Part shown: one piece after another, positions 1 through 9,088 of the stretch | Layout: each line of letters starts with the position of its first letter | How positions within the stretch are numbered: position 1 is the stretch's first letter | Assembly (NCBI RefSeq): GCF_014279975.1 | Contig: NZ_CP047936.1 | Span: forward strand, 558,001 to 622,000 | DNA: 64,000 nt | Direction: 5' to 3' | Source of the DNA: Synechococcus sp. BIOS-U3-1 | GTDB lineage: Bacteria > Cyanobacteriota > Cyanobacteriia > PCC-6307 > Cyanobiaceae | Translations under genes and position numbers: made by a program | The notes under the pieces: generated by a model | Told to the model about the DNA's origin: nothing | The model's input: only the letters and a program-made list of their open reading frames with translations | Database searches by the model: none

Positions 1-37
1 GTGCGGCACGACACGGGACAACACCAGGAGGGGAGTG

Positions 38-67
38 ACGGGGTGGTGCGAGAACCATCCCGTTTTT
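38..67 (+). terminator. Rho-independent terminator, plus strand
   Basis: A nine-pair stem (acggggtgg pairing with ccatcccgt, one G-T pair) closes an eight-base loop and is followed by a run of six T. This is the standard shape of an intrinsic terminator reading rightward. It implies a plus-strand gene that ends just left of the window; no convincing coding sequence for it lies inside the window. Confidence 0.7.
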
Positions 68-135
68 TGTCTTCAGGCGGCGAGTTCTGGGCCCTTACTG
101 CTGCTGTTGATCCACTTGGCAGGGCTTCAGTACAG

Positions 136-177
136 AAAAAGCACCGAACGGTACCCATTCCGGACCCGATCGGTGCT
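136..177 (-). terminator. Terminator downstream of tRNA-Phe
   Basis: A seven-pair stem (gcaccga with tcggtgc, 141-147 and 170-176) is flanked by A-run 136-140, which becomes a T-run on the minus strand. It lies directly after the tRNA-Phe gene and likely ends its transcript. The other flank carries a shorter T-rich stretch, so weak action in the plus direction is possible. Confidence 0.6.
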
Positions 178-197
178 CTTTTGGCGCTTAAGAAAGG

Positions 198-270
198 TGC
201 CAGGACCCAGATTTGAACTGGGGACACGGCGATTTTCAGTCGCCTGCTCTACCAACTGAGCTATCCCGGC
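198..270 (-). tRNA. tRNA-Phe (GAA)
   Basis: A 73-nt cloverleaf on the minus strand. The acceptor arms GCCGGGA and TCCTGGC pair, allowing one G-T pair. The D-arm, an anticodon loop with GAA between ACT and AA, and a GTTCAAATC T-loop are all visible. The discriminator base is A and the CCA end is not encoded. It is followed by a hairpin terminator. Confidence 0.97.
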
Positions 271-316
271 GCGTTGCCCACGCGACTTCTGAATCTTAAA
301 TCACGGGGTGGAACTC

Positions 317-973
317 CTAAGGGGTTCTGGCCAGGCAGAGCACCCCTTGGATCTTGACTCCGGAGGCCTGAAGAACCTGTTGTGCGGCCAGAACTGTTGC
401 ACCTGTCGTCACGATGTCATCAACAAGCCAGACCTGCGGCTGAGGACGCTTGTTTGTGCAGGGATGGTTTGTCCATTCGGTCGATACCTTGTTCAACTTG
501 AAGCTGCCGTATTGGTTTCTCACTCTTTGCCGACGGTTCAGACGGTGCTGGCCCACCGTGGGGCGACAACGCTGCAGCAGCTGAAGTGTCGGTCGTTCCA
601 GGCAGCGGCACATCAGGTCTGGCAGCGGATTCGACCGGCTCTTGCCCTTCCAGCCGGGTATCGGAATAAGCAGACTGTCTGGCGGCAGATCACACGCAAC
701 AATTCTGCAAATCGCTTGCAGAGAGTGAATGTCGTGATTCCTGCGCAACGACAAAATGAACTGGCGCATTGCTCCTCCATACCAGGAGGCGGCTCGCCAG
801 GGCAATGGGCTCATACCCTTCACCGAAGAGTGTGCAAGACCCAGGTGTCTTTGGCAGGCCTGGCAGACATTGGACGGATCAGCTTCAGAGAGGGTCTTTC
901 GCTTGCAGATCGTGCAACTTGGTTCGATCAACAGCTTTGTCAGACAGCTCTTGATGGAGTTCAGCAAGGCCAA
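317..973 (-). CDS. ComF-family phosphoribosyltransferase-like protein
   Basis: This 218-residue protein has the ComF/GntX layout. An N-terminal zinc-ribbon-like region contains two CxxC pairs (about residues 20-40). It is followed by a type I phosphoribosyltransferase domain with the PRPP-binding motif VDDIVTTGAT near residue 180. In naturally competent bacteria ComF helps move DNA during transformation; in many other bacteria the family has no assigned reaction. A dprA gene lies about 10 kb away in the same window, which is compatible with competence but is not a functional link. The gene sits alone between tRNA-Phe and a DUF2470 gene, 15 bases downstream of the latter. Confidence 0.85.
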   Translation of the reverse strand: MALLNSIKSCLTKLLIEPSCTICKRKTLSEADPSNVCQACQRHLGLAHSSVKGMSPLPWRAASWYGGAMRQFILSLRRNHDIHSLQAICRIVACDLPPDSLLIPIPGWKGKSRSNPLPDLMCRCLERPTLQLLQRCRPTVGQHRLNRRQRVRNQYGSFKLNKVSTEWTNHPCTNKRPQPQVWLVDDIVTTGATVLAAQQVLQASGVKIQGVLCLARTP

Positions 974-988
974 TCTCTGCGATTGACC

Positions 989-1276
989 TCATGATTCCCC
1001 TTGGTCAGCCCCGGCAGGCATGGCCCTCAACATGGCTACGAGAGTCCGGTGAGCATCTTCACTGTCTGTGAGCGTGTGGTCGAAGGGAATGCTCACGGGC
1101 TCGCCATTGACCTCAAGGGTCATGGCTTCCGCAGTGACTCCTGTCATCTTTGCTGCCGTTGCGGATGTCTGACCTCCGTAGTGGTGTGCGTAGCGAAGTA
1201 CAGCATCACTGTGATCGTCATTCATGTGACGACAGATGCGTTCGCTGATGGCTGGAGTGAGCGGATCGGCGGCCAT
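989..1276 (-). CDS. DUF2470 domain protein
   Basis: A 95-residue protein with the DUF2470 signature: an N-terminal helix with HMNDDHSDAVLRYAHHYGG, a mid segment on the pattern MTGVTAEAMTLEV, and a helical C-terminus. In other organisms this fold is the C-terminal part of HugZ-type haem-utilisation proteins and of chloroplast proteins affecting tetrapyrrole synthesis. The stand-alone form here is typical of cyanobacteria, and its exact role is not known to me. The histidine-rich start could contact haem or a metal, which is inference. It probably shares a transcript with the ComF-like gene 15 bases downstream. Confidence 0.8.
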   Translation of the reverse strand: MAADPLTPAISERICRHMNDDHSDAVLRYAHHYGGQTSATAAKMTGVTAEAMTLEVNGEPVSIPFDHTLTDSEDAHRTLVAMLRAMPAGADQGES

Positions 1277-1306
1277 GGGAAAGAGGCAAGAATGAAAGGA
1301 ACGAAA

Positions 1307-1471
1307 TCAGCTGAAGCGCTGCCAGAGCAGGAGGGCTAGTCGTAAACCGCTGTACCCGACGAATCCGGCCAACACGATGAACAGCCCGATGGCGAGAGCG
1401 TCGCGGAGTCTGTTTGCCAAAGGCTCATGGAAGCTCAACCGATTCTCGCCTGGAACAGGTGATTTGATCAT
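1307..1471 (-). CDS. Small single-pass membrane protein
   Basis: A 54-residue protein if started at the ATG at 1471. It has a polar N-terminus of about 25 residues and then one hydrophobic span (LAIGLFIVLAGFVGYSGL). A longer frame runs upstream to 1603, but that part lies fully inside the sugar kinase gene and looks like shadow sequence. Even so, the chosen start overlaps the 3' end of the kinase by 47 bases. I do not recognise the family. Same-strand position between the kinase and the DUF2470 gene suggests co-transcription. Confidence 0.5.
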   Translation of the reverse strand: MIKSPVPGENRLSFHEPLANRLRDALAIGLFIVLAGFVGYSGLRLALLLWQRFS

Positions 1472-2711
1472 GTTGCTGTTGCAGAGCGGTGAGTGCGAGC
1501 CGCGCCACCCCTGCAGCAGGAGGGCTGTAACAACTACGGATTGGAACACCCAGTAATCGTTGCCGCATCCGTCGCCATTGGGGGTTTTTGGCACCCCCAC
1601 CAAGGGTTACCAAGCGTTTCGGCGCGGGTGCTCCAAGTTCAGTGAGCTTTTTCCAGCCCTGGGATTCGATCTGGCTCAAGCCTTCCAGAAGACCGTGCAA
1701 ATACAGAGCATCACTCACCGGCCTTGGAGTCAGTATTGGTGCAAGATCGGGGTCATCAACGGGAAAGCGTTCTCCTTGTCCGGTCAGGGGCAGCAGCTTC
1801 AGCCCGCTCTCCTGGTCAGGATCGATCTGTCGGCTTAGTTCGTTGAGGTCTATCCCTGGAAAGCACTCGCGCAGCACGGCACCGCCACTGTTTGAGGCTC
1901 CCCCTCCAAGCCAGCGACCTCCTACTCGGTGGGTGGATGTCCCTGCACCATGTCGCAGAGGGATGCTGATGAAGCGTTTGAGCACCAGCGTGCTACCCAG
2001 CACGGTGATGCCCTCGTCGTCGGCGGCATCGGCAGTGAGCACTGCCGCATTGGCGTCTGTCGTTCCTGCGATCACGAGAATGTCCTTTGAAAGTCCCAAT
2101 TGGTTGGCTCGGCCACCATTGATGTTTCCGAGCCTTGAGCCGCTTGGTCGGATCTCCGGCAGTGCTTCACGCCAGGTCTGTTGCTCAAAAGCATCAGGCC
2201 ATTGCTGATCGGTGAGTGACCAGCCCAGACGAAGGTTGTTGCCTTCCTCTCCAAACCTCCAGTGTCCAAGCAGCCAGCCGCTGATCCAATCAGCCTGGTG
2301 TCGAAGGATCAGCGGCTGCGAGTTCTGTTGCAAGAGCCTCAGAGCGCGGGCCAGGCTGCCACTGGCACTCGATGCTGGCTGGCCTGCTTGCACCAGCTCA
2401 CGCACTCGAGCCAGCTGTTCTGGACAGGCAACGTTGTAGGGCAAAGCCTTTCCCTGGGGAGTGCCTTGTCGATCACAGGCCAACAGTGTCCCTGAGGTTC
2501 CATCAACAGCCAGTGCCATGAGCTGGCTGCGAAGCTCCTGTGGGATGGCCTTGATCAGCTGAATGCAGTTGTTCAGCCAGTCATCCGGATAGGCCAGACC
2601 TCTGTCGTACTCGGTGGAATCCGTGTACAGCAGCTCACGCTGTTCATTAAGGACCGCAACCCGCACTCCACTGGTGCCCAGATCGATTCCGAGCGCCAGT
2701 GAATCCTGCAT
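1425..2711 (-). CDS. FGGY-family carbohydrate kinase (D-ribulose kinase-like)
   Basis: About 428 residues with the actin-like ATPase fold of FGGY kinases. The phosphate-binding motif LGIDLGTSGVRV is at the N-terminus, a VDGTSGT motif follows near residue 85, and there are GTTDANA and GGGAKN motifs in the C-terminal half. Cyanobacterial members of this short type, like the plant XK-1 group, have been described as D-ribulose kinases, so phosphorylation of a free ketopentose is the best guess; xylulose is the alternative. The ATG at 2711 is preferred because it places the motif at the very N-terminus and sits 7 bases from the metK stop. The next ATG upstream would run into metK. Confidence 0.8.
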   Translation of the reverse strand: MQDSLALGIDLGTSGVRVAVLNEQRELLYTDSTEYDRGLAYPDDWLNNCIQLIKAIPQELRSQLMALAVDGTSGTLLACDRQGTPQGKALPYNVACPEQLARVRELVQAGQPASSASGSLARALRLLQQNSQPLILRHQADWISGWLLGHWRFGEEGNNLRLGWSLTDQQWPDAFEQQTWREALPEIRPSGSRLGNINGGRANQLGLSKDILVIAGTTDANAAVLTADAADDEGITVLGSTLVLKRFISIPLRHGAGTSTHRVGGRWLGGGASNSGGAVLRECFPGIDLNELSRQIDPDQESGLKLLPLTGQGERFPVDDPDLAPILTPRPVSDALYLHGLLEGLSQIESQGWKKLTELGAPAPKRLVTLGGGAKNPQWRRMRQRLLGVPIRSCYSPPAAGVARLALTALQQQHDQITCSRRESVELP

Positions 2712-2718
2712 CAACCGA

Positions 2719-3945
2719 TCAGGCGTTGCGCAGTTCTGCCGCCTTGGCATCAACGTCTTCCCAGGGAGCCTTCAGGTCGTTGCGGCCGAAGTGTCCGTAA
2801 GCCGCGGTGTCTTGATAGAAGCGACCACCGCGTTGCTGAGGCAAATTGCGCAGTCCGAAGCTTTCGATGATGGCTCCGGGTCTCAGGTCAAAGTGCTCCT
2901 GAACCAGGCCTGTCAGCGCATCATTGTCCAACTGGCTTGTTCCGAAGGATTCGACCAAAATCGACACTGGCGTGGCAACGCCGATGGCATAGCTCAGCTG
3001 CACCTCGGCCCTTTCCGCTAGACCAGCTGCCACAAGACATTTCGCGACAAAACGCGCCGCATAGGCTGCCGAGCGGTCGACTTTGGTGGGGTCTTTCCCT
3101 GAGAAGGCGCCCCCGCCATGTCTGGCATAACCTCCGTAGGTATCCACAATGATCTTGCGACCGGTCAGCCCTGCATCACCCTGGGGTCCGCCGACAACAA
3201 ACTTTCCGGTCGGGTTAACGAGATATTTGGTTGCTTCGCGACTGGGTTTCAGAGCTAGATCGGCAGTTGCTGGCTCAACGACGTGGGTCCAGAGGTCCTC
3301 TGTGATCCGCTCACGGATGCCCTGCTCGTCACTGATGCCTCCCACCTCCGCGGTGTGCTGGGTTGAAATCAGAATCGTGTCGATCGCAACCGGCTTGTTG
3401 TTGTCATAAACCACACTCACCTGTGTTTTGCCGTCTGGCAGGAGGTAACCGAGGGCGCCGTTGTGACGTACTTCCGCCAGCCTTCTTGCGAGACGGTGGG
3501 CCAGGCTGATGGGCAAAGGCATCAGCTCGGGTGTCTCGTTGCACGCATATCCGAACATGATCCCTTGATCCCCGGCGCCAACCAAATCCAGGGGATCACC
3601 GGCGTGGTCGTCGGCTTCATTGACACCCTGGGCAATGTCAGGCGACTGCTGGTCGAGGGCGACCAAGACTGCACAGCTGTTGGCATCAAAGCCACCGGCG
3701 CGGGCTCCGCTGTAACCGATTTCCTTGATTACGTTGCGAACAAGGTGGATGAAGTCCACTTGCGCTTTGGATGTCACTTCGCCTGTGATCATGCAAAGGC
3801 CAGTGTTCACAACTGTTTCGCAGGCCACACGGCTGGTGGGATCCTGCGCCAGAAGTGCGTCGAGTACGGCATCACTGACCTGATCGCAGATCTTGTCTGG
3901 ATGCCCCTCCGTGACGGATTCGGAGGTAAAGACGTATCGACTCAT
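2719..3945 (-). CDS. metK: S-adenosylmethionine synthetase
   Basis: Makes S-adenosylmethionine from methionine and ATP. The 408-residue protein starts [18 protein letters not shown], the family signature. It contains the ATP-site hexapeptide GAGDQG (around residue 120) and the glycine-rich [16 protein letters not shown] loop. Length and motifs are complete. An ATG two codons upstream (3951) is a possible alternative start. It is followed 7 bases later by the sugar kinase gene and is probably co-transcribed with it. MetK links to the methionine-salvage genes mtnB, mtnC and mtnD elsewhere in the window through the methylthioadenosine made from S-adenosylmethionine. Confidence 0.97.
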   Translation of the reverse strand: MSRYVFTSESVTEGHPDKICDQVSDAVLDALLAQDPTSRVACETVVNTGLCMITGEVTSKAQVDFIHLVRNVIKEIGYSGARAGGFDANSCAVLVALDQQSPDIAQGVNEADDHAGDPLDLVGAGDQGIMFGYACNETPELMPLPISLAHRLARRLAEVRHNGALGYLLPDGKTQVSVVYDNNKPVAIDTILISTQHTAEVGGISDEQGIRERITEDLWTHVVEPATADLALKPSREATKYLVNPTGKFVVGGPQGDAGLTGRKIIVDTYGGYARHGGGAFSGKDPTKVDRSAAYAARFVAKCLVAAGLAERAEVQLSYAIGVATPVSILVESFGTSQLDNDALTGLVQEHFDLRPGAIIESFGLRNLPQQRGGRFYQDTAAYGHFGRNDLKAPWEDVDAKAAELRNA

Positions 3946-3985
3946 AGCCATCGGTGATTGCCGGCGACTTTACGAGGTCGACTCA

Positions 3986-4783
3986 TTAAGCCTTTGACAT
4001 TTCGTCTTTGGTAGCGCTCAGCTCGCTCCAGTCACTGATCAGATGTTCATGGGCTGTGAGCGTTGGCTCGCGATGCCACCCGGCTACATAGCCGAGGGTC
4101 AGACCGATCCCTGCCTGACGTGCCATCAACAGATCGGTGTCGGCGTCACCGATCAAGGCGCAATTCTCCACTTTCAAGTTCAACTGCGAGCAAAGTGCTT
4201 CAACAGCTTCGGGGTTCGGTTTGGTCGGGTGGTGATCGGCACTCCACAGTCCACTGATGCAGTCGTTGAGATTGTGCTGGTGCAGAAAGCTCTCGATGCC
4301 CTCAGTGGTGTCATTGCTGATCACGGCGCAGATAATTCCAGCAGCGGCAAGCTCTCTCAGCAGCCTTGCTGCATCCGGCAACAACCCAATCGGGTCTCCA
4401 CCTGGATGCAGCGTTCGTCTCTGGCGGTCCACGTGATCAAACACTTCCTGAGCAAGGACCAGTGATTGGGGCCAACTCAGATTCATCTGACAGAACACTG
4501 TTGCGGTGCTCAGCAGGTTGTGATGTCTCGACGCCACAGCCAGTGTGCCGTCAGGAATGACGCCGCCCTCGCAACGGCCGTAGGTTCTCGCAAGCAGATC
4601 GTTGAGTTCCTGCAGCATCGTGGCTGACGCGCCTTTTGAGCTGAGTTGGCGCCGTGCTTCCTCAATCCGGGCGTCAGCCAGTTCGATCAAACGCGGCTCG
4701 CTATGGGAAAGGGTGCCGTCCTTATCGAACAGCACCCCCTGAACGGAACCGAGCGCCCGGCCCTTGAGCTTGAGATGAGCCAT
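3986..4783 (-). CDS. HAD-superfamily hydrolase, phosphoglycolate phosphatase-like
   Basis: A 265-residue haloacid-dehalogenase-type phosphatase. Motif I is FDKDGTLSHSE (around residue 20), motif II is the VISNDTT region, the conserved lysine sits in HPTKPNPE, and motif III is IGDADTDLLMARQAG. A long helical cap separates motifs I and II. This architecture fits small-molecule phosphatases such as phosphoglycolate phosphatase, an important photorespiratory activity in cyanobacteria, but the substrate cannot be read from sequence. The gene lies between rpsA and metK on the same strand with short gaps. Confidence 0.85.
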   Translation of the reverse strand: MAHLKLKGRALGSVQGVLFDKDGTLSHSEPRLIELADARIEEARRQLSSKGASATMLQELNDLLARTYGRCEGGVIPDGTLAVASRHHNLLSTATVFCQMNLSWPQSLVLAQEVFDHVDRQRRTLHPGGDPIGLLPDAARLLRELAAAGIICAVISNDTTEGIESFLHQHNLNDCISGLWSADHHPTKPNPEAVEALCSQLNLKVENCALIGDADTDLLMARQAGIGLTLGYVAGWHREPTLTAHEHLISDWSELSATKDEMSKA

Positions 4784-4796
4784 GGGCTCAGTGTCC

Positions 4797-5903
4797 TCAA
4801 ACCATCATTGAACCCAGGGGCTCTTCACCTTCCTCAGCTTGCTCAAGCAACATCTGTTTGTAGCGAGCGGCCATTTCTTCTGCTTTGTCAAACACCTTCT
4901 GCGGATCCGTGAGCATGTCACCAGGCTCCGGCTCCAGTGCCTTGGTGGACAGGGAGATCCTGCCACGCTCGGCGTCGAGATCGATGATCATCACTTTCAT
5001 CTGATCATTCACGTTCAGCACCGAGTGAGGGGTCTCGATATGTTCGTGACTGATTTCAGAGATGTGTAGCAGACCGCTGACACCGCCGATGTCGATGAAG
5101 GCGCCATAAGGCTTGATTCCGCGAACCGTACCCACAACAACTTCGCCCACTTCGAGGCGATTCATCTTTCGCTCCACCAAAGCGCGCCTGTGGCTCAGCA
5201 CCAGACGATTGCGCTCTTCGTCAACCTCAAGGAACTTGAGAGGGAGAAAGTCTGCAACAAGTTCTTCCTTAGGTTTACGGGTGCTGATGTGGGATCCAGG
5301 GATGAATCCACGCAGACCTTCAACTCTCACCAAGGCTCCACCTCTGTTGGTGGCAAAAACCTCTGAGTAGATCGTCGCGTCTTCCTTCTGGAGCTGGCGG
5401 ACGCGTTCCCAGGCTCGCTGATATTCGATCCGACGAATGGAGAGGGAGAGCTGTCCGTCTTCGTTCTCCTCGCTCATGATGAAGAACTCCCGGATTTCGC
5501 CGGGTTGGAGCACATCGCTCAGTCCTTCAACGCGGTTGATCGACACCTCCTGAAGAGGCATGAATGCAGCGGTTTTCGCTCCAATGTCGATCATGGCGCC
5601 CTTTGATTCCAGGGCGAAAACCGTGCCGTTGACGATGTCTCCGGGCTTGAAGTTGTAGTCGTATTTGCTGAGTAATGCTGCGAACTCATCAAGGGTGAAT
5701 CCAGCACTGTCCATGTCCCGGCTGGTTGCCCGGCTGCTGGGGTCATCAGCTGTTGGGATGTCTTCGGGAATGCCGAGGTCTTCATCGGTACCGAAGTCGG
5801 CTTGATCAGCTGACCCTTCAGCGACTGCTTCGGTTTCGGATGTGACCGCTTCAGCGGTGTCCACTGCAGATTCCTGAGAAGGATCTGTGGGAGTGACAGT
5901 CAT
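4797..5903 (-). CDS. rpsA: 30S ribosomal protein S1
   Basis: A 368-residue S1 protein when started at the ATG at 5903 (MTVTPTDPSQ). An acidic, low-complexity N-terminal extension of about 75 residues precedes three S1 RNA-binding repeats. The repeats begin near GDIVNGTVFALE, in the central region containing GFIPGSH, and at GEVVVGTVRGIKPYGAFIDI. Three repeats is the usual cyanobacterial and chloroplast form, shorter than the six-repeat enterobacterial protein. S1 helps the small subunit bind mRNA. A longer frame to 5975 exists but lacks family support. Confidence 0.95.
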   Translation of the reverse strand: MTVTPTDPSQESAVDTAEAVTSETEAVAEGSADQADFGTDEDLGIPEDIPTADDPSSRATSRDMDSAGFTLDEFAALLSKYDYNFKPGDIVNGTVFALESKGAMIDIGAKTAAFMPLQEVSINRVEGLSDVLQPGEIREFFIMSEENEDGQLSLSIRRIEYQRAWERVRQLQKEDATIYSEVFATNRGGALVRVEGLRGFIPGSHISTRKPKEELVADFLPLKFLEVDEERNRLVLSHRRALVERKMNRLEVGEVVVGTVRGIKPYGAFIDIGGVSGLLHISEISHEHIETPHSVLNVNDQMKVMIIDLDAERGRISLSTKALEPEPGDMLTDPQKVFDKAEEMAARYKQMLLEQAEEGEEPLGSMMV

Positions 5904-6004
5904 GGAACATTGGCGGTCTGCCTCTGGGACAGAGCGATGGAATCTGAAACAGGCCCGCCGACCTGAATCAGGCAATTGCCGAGTCTACAGATCGATGACC
6001 AAGC

Positions 6005-6481
6005 TCAGATCGCGGCCGTCAGCTCCGCTTTGGTTGCAGTGATGCCTTCCAGAGTGGCCACAAAATCACTGACACCACTGAACTGGCGATAAACGGACGC
6101 AAAACGGATGTAGGCGACTTCGCTGAGAACTTTCAGCTTTTCAAGCACAAGTTCCCCGATGTCGCTGCTCGATACTTCTCGTCCGCTGCGTTGTTGAAGG
6201 CTGAGTTCCAGCTCTTCCACCATGGTTTCAAGGCGTTCTGGAGGAATGCCTGTTTTCTCGCAAGCTCTGCTCAACCCATGCAGCAGTTTGCCTCGAGTGA
6301 AGGTTTCACGATTGCCATTTCGTTTGATCACTGTGATTGGAACGGTTTCAACCCGTTCGTAAGTGGTAAAACGAAATTCGCAGTTGAGGCACTCTCGACG
6401 ACGACGCACACTTCTTCCGCCATCGGCGGCTCTTGATTCGAGCACCCGGCTATCTGTGTTCTGGCAGGAGGGGCACTGCAC
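6005..6481 (-). CDS. nrdR: Transcriptional repressor NrdR
   Basis: A 158-residue protein that begins with GTG at 6481 ([17 protein letters not shown]), the conserved start of the family. The N-terminal zinc ribbon has two CxxC pairs (CPSC and CLNC, separated by about 28 residues). An ATP-cone domain follows with [11 protein letters not shown]. NrdR senses adenine nucleotides and represses ribonucleotide reductase genes in other bacteria. Upstream in-frame codons to 6553 lie in untranslated sequence near the psbT terminator, so the GTG start is preferred. It is separated from psbT by a strong terminator and so has its own promoter. Confidence 0.96.
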   Translation of the reverse strand: MQCPSCQNTDSRVLESRAADGGRSVRRRRECLNCEFRFTTYERVETVPITVIKRNGNRETFTRGKLLHGLSRACEKTGIPPERLETMVEELELSLQQRSGREVSSSDIGELVLEKLKVLSEVAYIRFASVYRQFSGVSDFVATLEGITATKAELTAAI

Positions 6482-6564
6482 GCCCTTGTCATTACGTAGA
6501 TGTATTAATTGTAAGGGTCGCGTCCACCCACGACATTTGCCTGGCGAATTCAAGTTCTAGGCAT

Positions 6565-6590
6565 AAAAAAGCCCCGCTGAAAGCGGGGCT
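6565..6590 (-). terminator. Terminator of psbB-psbT
   Basis: A perfect nine-pair GC-rich stem (agccccgct with agcggggct) with a three-base loop. It ends in six T on the minus strand and starts seven bases after the psbT stop. It should end the psbB-psbT transcript before nrdR. Confidence 0.9.
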
Positions 6591-6597
6591 GAGATGA

Positions 6598-6693
6598 TCA
6601 CTTTCCGATCTTCGGAGGATCGCGGAATGCGATAGCGAAGAACAGAGTTGCAATCGCGAGAGTGAGGATGAGGATGTAAGCGAAGCTTTCCAT
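6598..6693 (-). CDS. psbT: Photosystem II protein PsbT
   Basis: A 31-residue protein: [17 protein letters not shown], then [14 protein letters not shown]. It has one transmembrane helix and a short charged stromal tail, matching PsbT in length and sequence pattern. It sits at the photosystem II dimer interface in known structures. The ATG is preceded by an AGGAG ribosome-binding site. It follows psbB by 21 bases, the conserved psbB-psbT order, and a strong terminator follows it. Confidence 0.97.
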   Translation of the reverse strand: MESFAYILILTLAIATLFFAIAFRDPPKIGK

Positions 6694-6714
6694 CGGTTAT
6701 CTCCTAAGGACGGA

Positions 6715-8274
6715 TCAGCTGAGCGGTGTGCCTGCAGGGGGCACGTAGCCCTCTGGCAGTCTGCGAGTAGAACGGTCTCCAAGTTTTTGGAAGAGACCGA
6801 ATTCCACTTGTTCGCCGAGGTCTGGGTCAATACCGGCGAACACATCGCGGTACAACGTGCGGGCTCCGTGCCAGATGTGGCCAAAGAAGAAGAGCAGTGC
6901 GAAGACCGCGTGACCGAAGGTGAACCAACCTCGAGGCGAGCTGCGGAAGACGCCATCGGAGTTGTAGGTCTCGCGATCGAATTCAAACGCTTCTCCTAGC
7001 TGTGCTTTACGAGCCAAGCGCTTCACATCGGCGGGGTCGGTGAAAGTTTGACCGTCAAGTGCACCTCCGAAAACAGCCGCACTGACGCCTTGCTGTTCGA
7101 AGGAATACTTCGCTTCCGCGCGACGGAAGGGAATGTCAGCTCGAACGATGCCGTCACTGTCTTCGAGAATCACGGGGAAGTTCTCGAAGAAGTTCGGTAG
7201 ACGCCGGACTTGCAGATCACGACCGTCCTTATCCGTGAAAACAATGTGCCCCAACCATCCAGTGGCTAAGCCATCGCCGTTGACCATCGGTCCTACGCGG
7301 AACAAACCACCTTTGGCTGGACTGTTTCCGACGTAATCGTAGAAAGCGAGTTTTTCGGGAATCGAGGCGTAAGCCTCCGCCGCTGATTGACCTTGATCCA
7401 TCGCTGTTTGGACACGGCGGTTGATCTCGGTCTTGAAGTAACTCTGATCCCACTGATAGCGAGTGGGCCCAAAGAGTTCGATAGGAGTTGCAGCAGCTCC
7501 ATACCACATAGTTCCTGCAACGATGAACGCTGCAAAGAACACCGCAGCAATGGCGCTAGCCAAAACTGTTTCGATGTTGCCCATCCGCAAGGCCTTATAG
7601 AGGCGTTCCGGAGGACGAGTGGTGATATGGAAGACGCCAGCGATAATGCCAACGATTCCAGCTGCAATGTGGTGGGCAACGATTCCACCTGGATTGAAAG
7701 GATTGAACCCTTCAGGTCCCCAGGACGGTTGCACTGGCTCTAAGTGACCGGTGATTCCGTAAGCATCTGTGACCCACATTCCTGGGCCAAAGACTCCCGT
7801 GAGATGGAAGGCGCCGAAGCCGAAGCAGCCGAGACCTGCCAGGAGCAGGTGGATGCCGAAGATTTTGGGTAGATCAAGAGCTGGCTCTCCTGTGCGGGGG
7901 TCTTGCCAGATCTCGAGATCCCAGAATGTCCAGTGCCAGATGGCGGCCAACATGAGCAGGCCGCTGAAAACAATGTGTGCAGCGGCAACACCTTCGAAGC
8001 TCCAGAAGCCAGGATCCACTCCTGTGGCTCCCGTGATGCTCCAGCCTCCCCAGCTGTCCGTCACGCCCAGTCGGGCCATGAAGGGCATCACGAACATGCC
8101 CTGACGCCACATCGGGTTCAGGACTGGATCGGAGGGGTCGAAGATGGCGAGTTCGTAGAGGGCCATCGAGCCGGCCCAGCCGGCGACGAGGGCAGTGTGC
8201 ATGAGGTGCACGGCCAGAAGACGGCCTGGGTCGTTAATTACGACGGTGTGCACCCGATACCAGGGCAATCCCAT
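6715..8274 (-). CDS. psbB: Photosystem II chlorophyll-binding core antenna CP47
   Basis: A 519-residue membrane protein beginning [19 protein letters not shown], the invariant CP47 start. It has six transmembrane segments rich in histidines for chlorophyll binding (for example [47 protein letters not shown]). A large lumenal loop sits between the fifth and sixth helices. Length is normal and no motif is missing. It collects light energy and passes it to the PSII reaction centre. It heads the psbB-psbT unit and diverges from the ferredoxin gene across about 260 bases that must hold both promoters. Confidence 0.99.
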   Translation of the reverse strand: MGLPWYRVHTVVINDPGRLLAVHLMHTALVAGWAGSMALYELAIFDPSDPVLNPMWRQGMFVMPFMARLGVTDSWGGWSITGATGVDPGFWSFEGVAAAHIVFSGLLMLAAIWHWTFWDLEIWQDPRTGEPALDLPKIFGIHLLLAGLGCFGFGAFHLTGVFGPGMWVTDAYGITGHLEPVQPSWGPEGFNPFNPGGIVAHHIAAGIVGIIAGVFHITTRPPERLYKALRMGNIETVLASAIAAVFFAAFIVAGTMWYGAAATPIELFGPTRYQWDQSYFKTEINRRVQTAMDQGQSAAEAYASIPEKLAFYDYVGNSPAKGGLFRVGPMVNGDGLATGWLGHIVFTDKDGRDLQVRRLPNFFENFPVILEDSDGIVRADIPFRRAEAKYSFEQQGVSAAVFGGALDGQTFTDPADVKRLARKAQLGEAFEFDRETYNSDGVFRSSPRGWFTFGHAVFALLFFFGHIWHGARTLYRDVFAGIDPDLGEQVEFGLFQKLGDRSTRRLPEGYVPPAGTPLS

Positions 8275-8535
8275 GGGTCAGGTTCGGGGGAACGGAGCTG
8301 CCAATGCAGTCAGACTCTGTAAATGTAGGCCGTTCGCTTCGATGTACGCGCCAGGCTGTCGTGAGCTGAAATGCGAATTGACGGTCTCGGAGGTGATCGA
8401 AGTTCTCGTGCCCGCCGGATTCCTGGGTTCGCTTGTCTTTGCAGCCATCTCTCGCGGGGGGTTACAAAACTAAACCTGGAGCTCTTAATGTCAGCTCCTT
8501 GGCGTGTCGCAGCGCCCATCTTTTGCGGAGCTTCA
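8275..8535. promoter_or_regulatory. Divergent intergenic region psbB / ferredoxin
   Basis: This 261-base gap separates two divergent genes and must contain promoters for psbB leftward and the ferredoxin-psbM pair rightward. I see no strong conventional -35/-10 pair, no hairpin terminator and no small ORF with family support. An in-frame extension of the ferredoxin upstream to 8371 looks like chance. Confidence 0.4.
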
Positions 8536-9030
8536 ATGCCTGTCATCCGTTTTGTGCGCGAGGGTCGCGATGTGGAGTGCTTCCCAGGAGAAAATCTGCG
8601 TGCTGTTGCTGTGCGAGAGGGAATCCAGCTCTACGGACTGAAAGGCCAGCTTGGTAACTGCGGTGGCTGCGGTCAGTGCAGCACTTGTTTTGTGAAGGTT
8701 GAAGGCGAAACGTCCGCAGCTGCGATGAGTCCGAGAACTGCTGTGGAGGAGGCCAAGCTGAGACGCAGACCAGAACAATGGCGCTTGGCTTGTCAGTCTC
8801 TGGTTGAAAAGTCGGTGGTTGTGGTGACCAAACCACAGGCTTCGATGCCAGATCAGGACAAGCGAGTCGCTGCGGCCTTGGCGGCACCTCTTCCTCCCGG
8901 GCCAGAAGAATGGCCTGGTGCGCCTGCGGTTGATGAGGACGCTGATGATGAGTCAGTCACTGAAGAAACGATGCAGCCTCTGGAGGCTTCTAGCCAGGGT
9001 TCGCCTGCAACGCCCGGTGAAGAGCGCTGA
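8536..9030 (+). CDS. [2Fe-2S] ferredoxin-like protein with acidic tail
   Basis: A 164-residue protein from the ATG at 8536. Residues 1-95 form a ferredoxin fold: MPVIRFVREGRDVECFPGEN, then cysteines 42, 45, 48 and 51 in CGGCGQCSTC, and a distant Cys86. The C42-x5-C48-x2-C51 plus C86 spacing suits a [2Fe-2S] cluster of the adrenodoxin-like spacing; C45 is an extra cysteine. Residues about 100-164 are a proline-, acid- and serine-rich tail likely to be disordered. The gene diverges from psbB and precedes psbM, a neighbourhood that suggests a photosystem-related electron carrier or assembly role. That role is inferred from context only. Confidence 0.85.
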   Translation: MPVIRFVREGRDVECFPGENLRAVAVREGIQLYGLKGQLGNCGGCGQCSTCFVKVEGETSAAAMSPRTAVEEAKLRRRPEQWRLACQSLVEKSVVVVTKPQASMPDQDKRVAAALAAPLPPGPEEWPGAPAVDEDADDESVTEETMQPLEASSQGSPATPGEER

Positions 9031-9088
9031 TCGGTTCGTGTCAAAGCTTTCCGGACGGTGATACGTTCCAGCAGGTTCTTTCACGTTC

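Noticed and set aside
1-216. Plus-strand frame at the left edge
   Set aside because: Runs through a terminator hairpin into tRNA-Phe; no protein family support.
308-994. 228-codon plus-strand frame opposite the comF-like gene
   Set aside because: Antisense shadow; only the minus strand shows the PRPP motif and zinc ribbon.
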